This document shows, one piece after another, positions 61,574-64,000 of a stretch of DNA of 64,000 nucleotides. The DNA lies in contig NZ_JZEY01000054.1 of NCBI RefSeq assembly GCF_000969445.1, positions 1,488,001 to 1,552,000 of the forward strand. The letters run 5' to 3'. The first letter of the stretch is position 1; each line of letters begins with the position of its first letter. Source of the DNA: Devosia chinhatensis. GTDB lineage: Bacteria; Pseudomonadota; Alphaproteobacteria; Rhizobiales; Devosiaceae. Below the pieces are notes generated by a model. That model was given only the letters and a program-made list of their open reading frames with translations. It searched no databases and was not told where the DNA came from. The translations under genes and the position numbers were made by a program.

Positions 61574-62727
61574 CTTCGGACGCTGACATCATCGTCGTCG
61601 GGGGTGGTCTGGCCGGCCTTGCCGCAGCGGCAAGCCTCGCCCGGCTGGGCTTGTCCATCATCCACCTGTCGCCCCCGGCCCCGCCCGATCGGCGCACCTC
61701 GGCGCTGATGATGCCCAGCGTCGATTTTCTCACCCGCGCCGGCCTGATCGACGAACCCGCAGCGATCGGCCATGCGCTGACCGCCATCCGCATCATCGAT
61801 GCTACGCCCCGCCTCGTCCGCGCGCCTGAAACCCTCTTCGATGCCGCCGAGATCGGCTTGGCCGCCTTTGGCTGGAATTTCGGCAACCAGGCGCTGCTGG
61901 CCCGCTTCCAGGCCGCAATCCCCGACAATGGCATCGACACACGCCCCCAGCCCGTCGCCGATTACACCCGCGACGGCGACCTTGGCGTCGTGACCCTGGC
62001 CGATGGCACCACCCTGCGCGCCCCCCTTGTCGTCGGCGCCGATGGCAAGAAATCGCGCATTCGCGCGGCGGCAGGCATCGGGGTGCGCGAACATGCCTTC
62101 GCCGAATCGGCCCTGGTCTGCGATCTCGAGCTTGCCCGACCCATCGGCGGCACCTCGATCGAGTTTCATTATCCCCATGGCCCCTTCACCCTTGTCCCGG
62201 CCGGGGGCCGTCGCGCCAATCTGGTCTGGATCGACGAGGAACAGGTGCTTAAAAACGCGCGCGATGGCGGGCCGGACAGCCTGCGCCTCGCCCTCCTCGA
62301 GCGGTCGCAGCGGCTTTTCGGCGCTATCGACATCGTCTCGCCCAGCGCCATTTTCCCCCTGAGCGCCCTCAGTGTCGCCGAAGCCGGCCGCGACGGTGTC
62401 GCGCTGGTCGGGGAAAGCGCCCATGCCTTCCCGCCCATTGGCGCACAGGGTCTCAATCTGGGCCTGCGCGACGTTGCCGACCTGCTCGACGCCGTCACCG
62501 CGACCGACCGGACCCGCGCCGATTGGGGCGTTCTCGCCAGCCGGGACTATGCCCGTCGCCGCAGCGGCGATCTCGCCCGCACAGGCTTTTTCGTCGATAC
62601 CCTGTTCCGCTCGCTCCTCGCCGATATAGTGCCCAGCCAGGCCCTGCGCGCTGGCGGCCTCTGGGCGCTCAAGGCCCTGCCCGGCCTGCGTCGCCAGGCC
62701 TTTTCGCTGGGCATGGGCGAGCGCTAG
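61570..62727 (+). CDS. UbiH/COQ6-family FAD-dependent monooxygenase
   Basis: A 385-residue aromatic hydroxylase-type flavoprotein: Rossmann GGGLAGLAAAASLARLG, the conserved VVGADGKKSRIR, and the second FAD motif GVALVGESAHAFPPIGAQGLNLGLRDV. UbiH-type enzymes hydroxylate the ubiquinone ring. Alphaproteobacteria have several such homologues (UbiL, UbiM, UbiH), so the exact position is open. It is coupled to the YeeE pair, an association with no obvious biochemical reason. Confidence 0.9.
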   Translation: MTSDADIIVVGGGLAGLAAAASLARLGLSIIHLSPPAPPDRRTSALMMPSVDFLTRAGLIDEPAAIGHALTAIRIIDATPRLVRAPETLFDAAEIGLAAFGWNFGNQALLARFQAAIPDNGIDTRPQPVADYTRDGDLGVVTLADGTTLRAPLVVGADGKKSRIRAAAGIGVREHAFAESALVCDLELARPIGGTSIEFHYPHGPFTLVPAGGRRANLVWIDEEQVLKNARDGGPDSLRLALLERSQRLFGAIDIVSPSAIFPLSALSVAEAGRDGVALVGESAHAFPPIGAQGLNLGLRDVADLLDAVTATDRTRADWGVLASRDYARRRSGDLARTGFFVDTLFRSLLADIVPSQALRAGGLWALKALPGLRRQAFSLGMGER

Positions 62728-62741
62728 GCCAAGCCGAAAAC

Positions 62742-62771
62742 AAAACGGGCGCGGTTGCCCACGCCCGTTTT
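62742..62771. terminator. Bidirectional terminator
   Basis: AAAACGGGCG (62742-62751) pairs perfectly with CGCCCGTTTT (62762-62771) around a 10-base loop. It lies between the convergent monooxygenase and IalB-like genes, with T-runs on both strands. Confidence 0.9.
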
Positions 62772-62791
62772 CAAACCTTGCCGGCCTGGAT

Positions 62792-63532
62792 TTACTGCGC
62801 CGGGGTCTCGGCCGGTGCGGGGGCGGCTTCGCCTTCAGCGGCCGGAGCCGGAGCGGCGCCGTCGGTGCTGATCTGCTGACGCAGCTGCTCGGCACGGTCG
62901 TTCAGGACCTGCTCCAGCGCATTGCCACCCGATTCCTGCATCTGCAGCTGCTCGAAGGTCAGCGCGGATTCGCTGTCATAGGTCGCAGTGAACCCGGCCA
63001 GGCTGATATCGATGGTCAGGTCCTGGTTCTGGCGGTTCTTTGCCGTCAGCTTGAGCGTGCCGCCGCGCTTGAGCGAATTCACATACTGCTCGTTGATCAC
63101 CAGCTGCGTCGAGCAGGACTGGGTATCGCACAGCATGTAGGGCACGCGGACCGGCTTGGCATTGTCGATCTGCCAGGTCAGGCCGAACGGCAGCAGCACC
63201 CCGAGCGGCACGGCGGCAACGGCCAGCAGTCGCGATTCCTGGCCCGGATCGTCGCGCAGCAGGAACGAGCCGAGGAACTGGCCATTGGCCAGCACCACCT
63301 GGCGCATCAGGCAGGCCTTCTGCCCATCGGGCAGCGGGTCGCAGACCTTGAGCCAGTTCTGCGAAGCGAGGTTGTCGACAGCCGAGGAAATCTCCTCGAC
63401 CGCAGACCCGTCTGCAGCGGGAGCTTCGGCAGCAGGAGCTTCGGTAGTCGTCTCCTGCGCGGCGGCGGCGAGCGGCGACAGCATAATGGCGGCTGCGGCA
63501 ACACCGGCAACGAGGTTCTTGCTGAAGATCAT
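62792..63532 (-). CDS. Invasion-associated locus B (IalB)-family protein
   Basis: A 246-residue secreted protein: signal peptide ending LAAAAQ (about residue 26), an Ala/Glu-rich spacer, then the IalB domain with NWLKVCDPLPDGQKACLMRQVV, GVLLPFGLTWQIDN and MLCDTQSCSTQLVI. Four cysteines suggest disulfides. The tail is Ala/Pro/Glu-rich. Despite the name, the family is common in free-living rhizobia and its role is unknown. It lies downstream of mfd on the same strand. Confidence 0.93.
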   Translation of the reverse strand: MIFSKNLVAGVAAAAIMLSPLAAAAQETTTEAPAAEAPAADGSAVEEISSAVDNLASQNWLKVCDPLPDGQKACLMRQVVLANGQFLGSFLLRDDPGQESRLLAVAAVPLGVLLPFGLTWQIDNAKPVRVPYMLCDTQSCSTQLVINEQYVNSLKRGGTLKLTAKNRQNQDLTIDISLAGFTATYDSESALTFEQLQMQESGGNALEQVLNDRAEQLRQQISTDGAAPAPAAEGEAAPAPAETPAQ

Positions 63533-63676
63533 GAAAATGTCCTTGCCTTCCTTGGCGTCCGGCGGCGCGGAGCCACCATCGAAACTGAAGTGCCCTTCAA
63601 GGGCTCAAATCGGGCAATAACATGACCGATCACCCTTGCCAAAAGATTATGCCTTTCACGGCGTCAATCGGTCGCT

Positions 63677-64000
63677 TCAGCTCCCGCTCTCGGCCAGTTT
63701 TGCGAGCTTTGCCAGGATTGCGGCGGCCCCTTTGAGGCGCTGTTCCGGGGTCGGCCAGTTACGGGCGAACACGAGTTTCTGATCGGGCTTGATGCGAACC
63801 TGGTTGCCCGGATCGCTCACCAGCTTGACCAGACCCGCCGGGTTGGGAAATTCGCTGTTGCGCAGCGTGATCACCGCCCCCTTGGGCCCGGCATCGACCT
63901 TTTCGACATTGGCCTGTCGGCAGAGCGCCTTGACCAGGATCACCTTGAGCAGCGCCTCCACCTCCTCGGGCAAGGGCCCGAAGCGGTCGATCAGCTCGGC
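63677..64000 (-). CDS. mfd: Transcription-repair coupling factor Mfd, C-terminal end (5' end outside the window)
   Basis: The last 107 residues of Mfd, the ATP-dependent translocase that removes stalled RNA polymerase and recruits UvrA. The segment ELIDRFGPLPEEVEALLKVILVKALCRQANVEKVDAG is the typical start of the TRCF C-terminal (D7) domain, followed by ITLRNSEFPNP and a final helix. The frame is open to the window edge. Confidence 0.9.
   Translation of the reverse strand, partial: AELIDRFGPLPEEVEALLKVILVKALCRQANVEKVDAGPKGAVITLRNSEFPNPAGLVKLVSDPGNQVRIKPDQKLVFARNWPTPEQRLKGAAAILAKLAKLAESGS

Noticed and set aside
1-64000. CRISPR arrays, insertion sequences, integrases and attachment sites
   Set aside because: No regularly spaced repeats, transposase or integrase motifs were seen; the tRNA-Ser is not followed by an integrase gene.

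Overview
The window is about 64 kb of GC-rich, densely packed bacterial chromosome. Gene content points to an alphaproteobacterium of the order Hyphomicrobiales, most like Devosia or a relative. The evidence is the accB-accC-aat / DUF2155 / NDUFA12-like cluster, a 1230-residue B12-dependent ribonucleotide reductase, an IalB-like protein next to mfd, DUF2934 and DUF2076 proteins, and a symporter-histidine kinase beside a short-chain-fatty-acyl (ScfR-type) regulator. The genus is an inference; no rRNA is present. The one tRNA is tRNA-Ser(UGA). No CRISPR array, transposase or prophage was seen.

Layout. 1-14 kb is housekeeping: the 3' part of RNase E, an aminotransferase, a DsbA-like protein, aroQ-accB-accC, aat overlapping an APH(3')-like kinase, a GyrI-like protein, the NDUFA12/DUF2155 pair and nrdJ. 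14.0-16.4 kb is an interruption: an AT-rich DUF2971 gene, two adjacent hairpins, a small P-loop kinase and two gene-poor stretches. 16.4-20.4 kb is the tesA / ybbA-ybbP divergent pair. 20.4-31 kb is an accessory catabolic locus: a GcvA-type LysR regulator with CTAAT boxes, and a divergent operon holding a cysteine hydrolase, a complete oligopeptide-type ABC importer, an MFS protein and an MFS-cysteine hydrolase fusion frame. 31-43.3 kb is a mosaic of small operons, with a Gre factor, J-domain and VWA proteins, two MFS transporters, several small proteins, an MTA/SAH nucleosidase gene broken by an in-frame TAG, a SleB-like lipoprotein, and an orphan FliK-like/FlhB-C pair.

43.4-49.3 kb contains a potassium-channel-like protein and a four-gene signalling cassette: ScfR-type regulator, receiver-only response regulator, small membrane protein, SLC5 symporter-histidine kinase. 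49.4-54.7 kb is a five-gene branched-chain-amino-acid/amide-type ABC operon with a Tat-exported binding protein and a strong stem-loop after the first gene. It runs convergently into pxpB-pxpC-pxpA (5-oxoprolinase). 57-64 kb holds small proteins, tRNA-Ser, a quinone oxidoreductase overlapping a TerC-family gene, a YeeE-type pair overlapping an FAD monooxygenase, an IalB homologue and the 3' end of mfd.

The most interesting items are the CTAAT-controlled hydrolase/transporter locus with its fused MFS-hydrolase frame, the signalling cassette whose regulator carries a histidine-kinase-like helix, the apparently nonsense-interrupted nucleosidase, and the chromosomal APH(3')-like gene.
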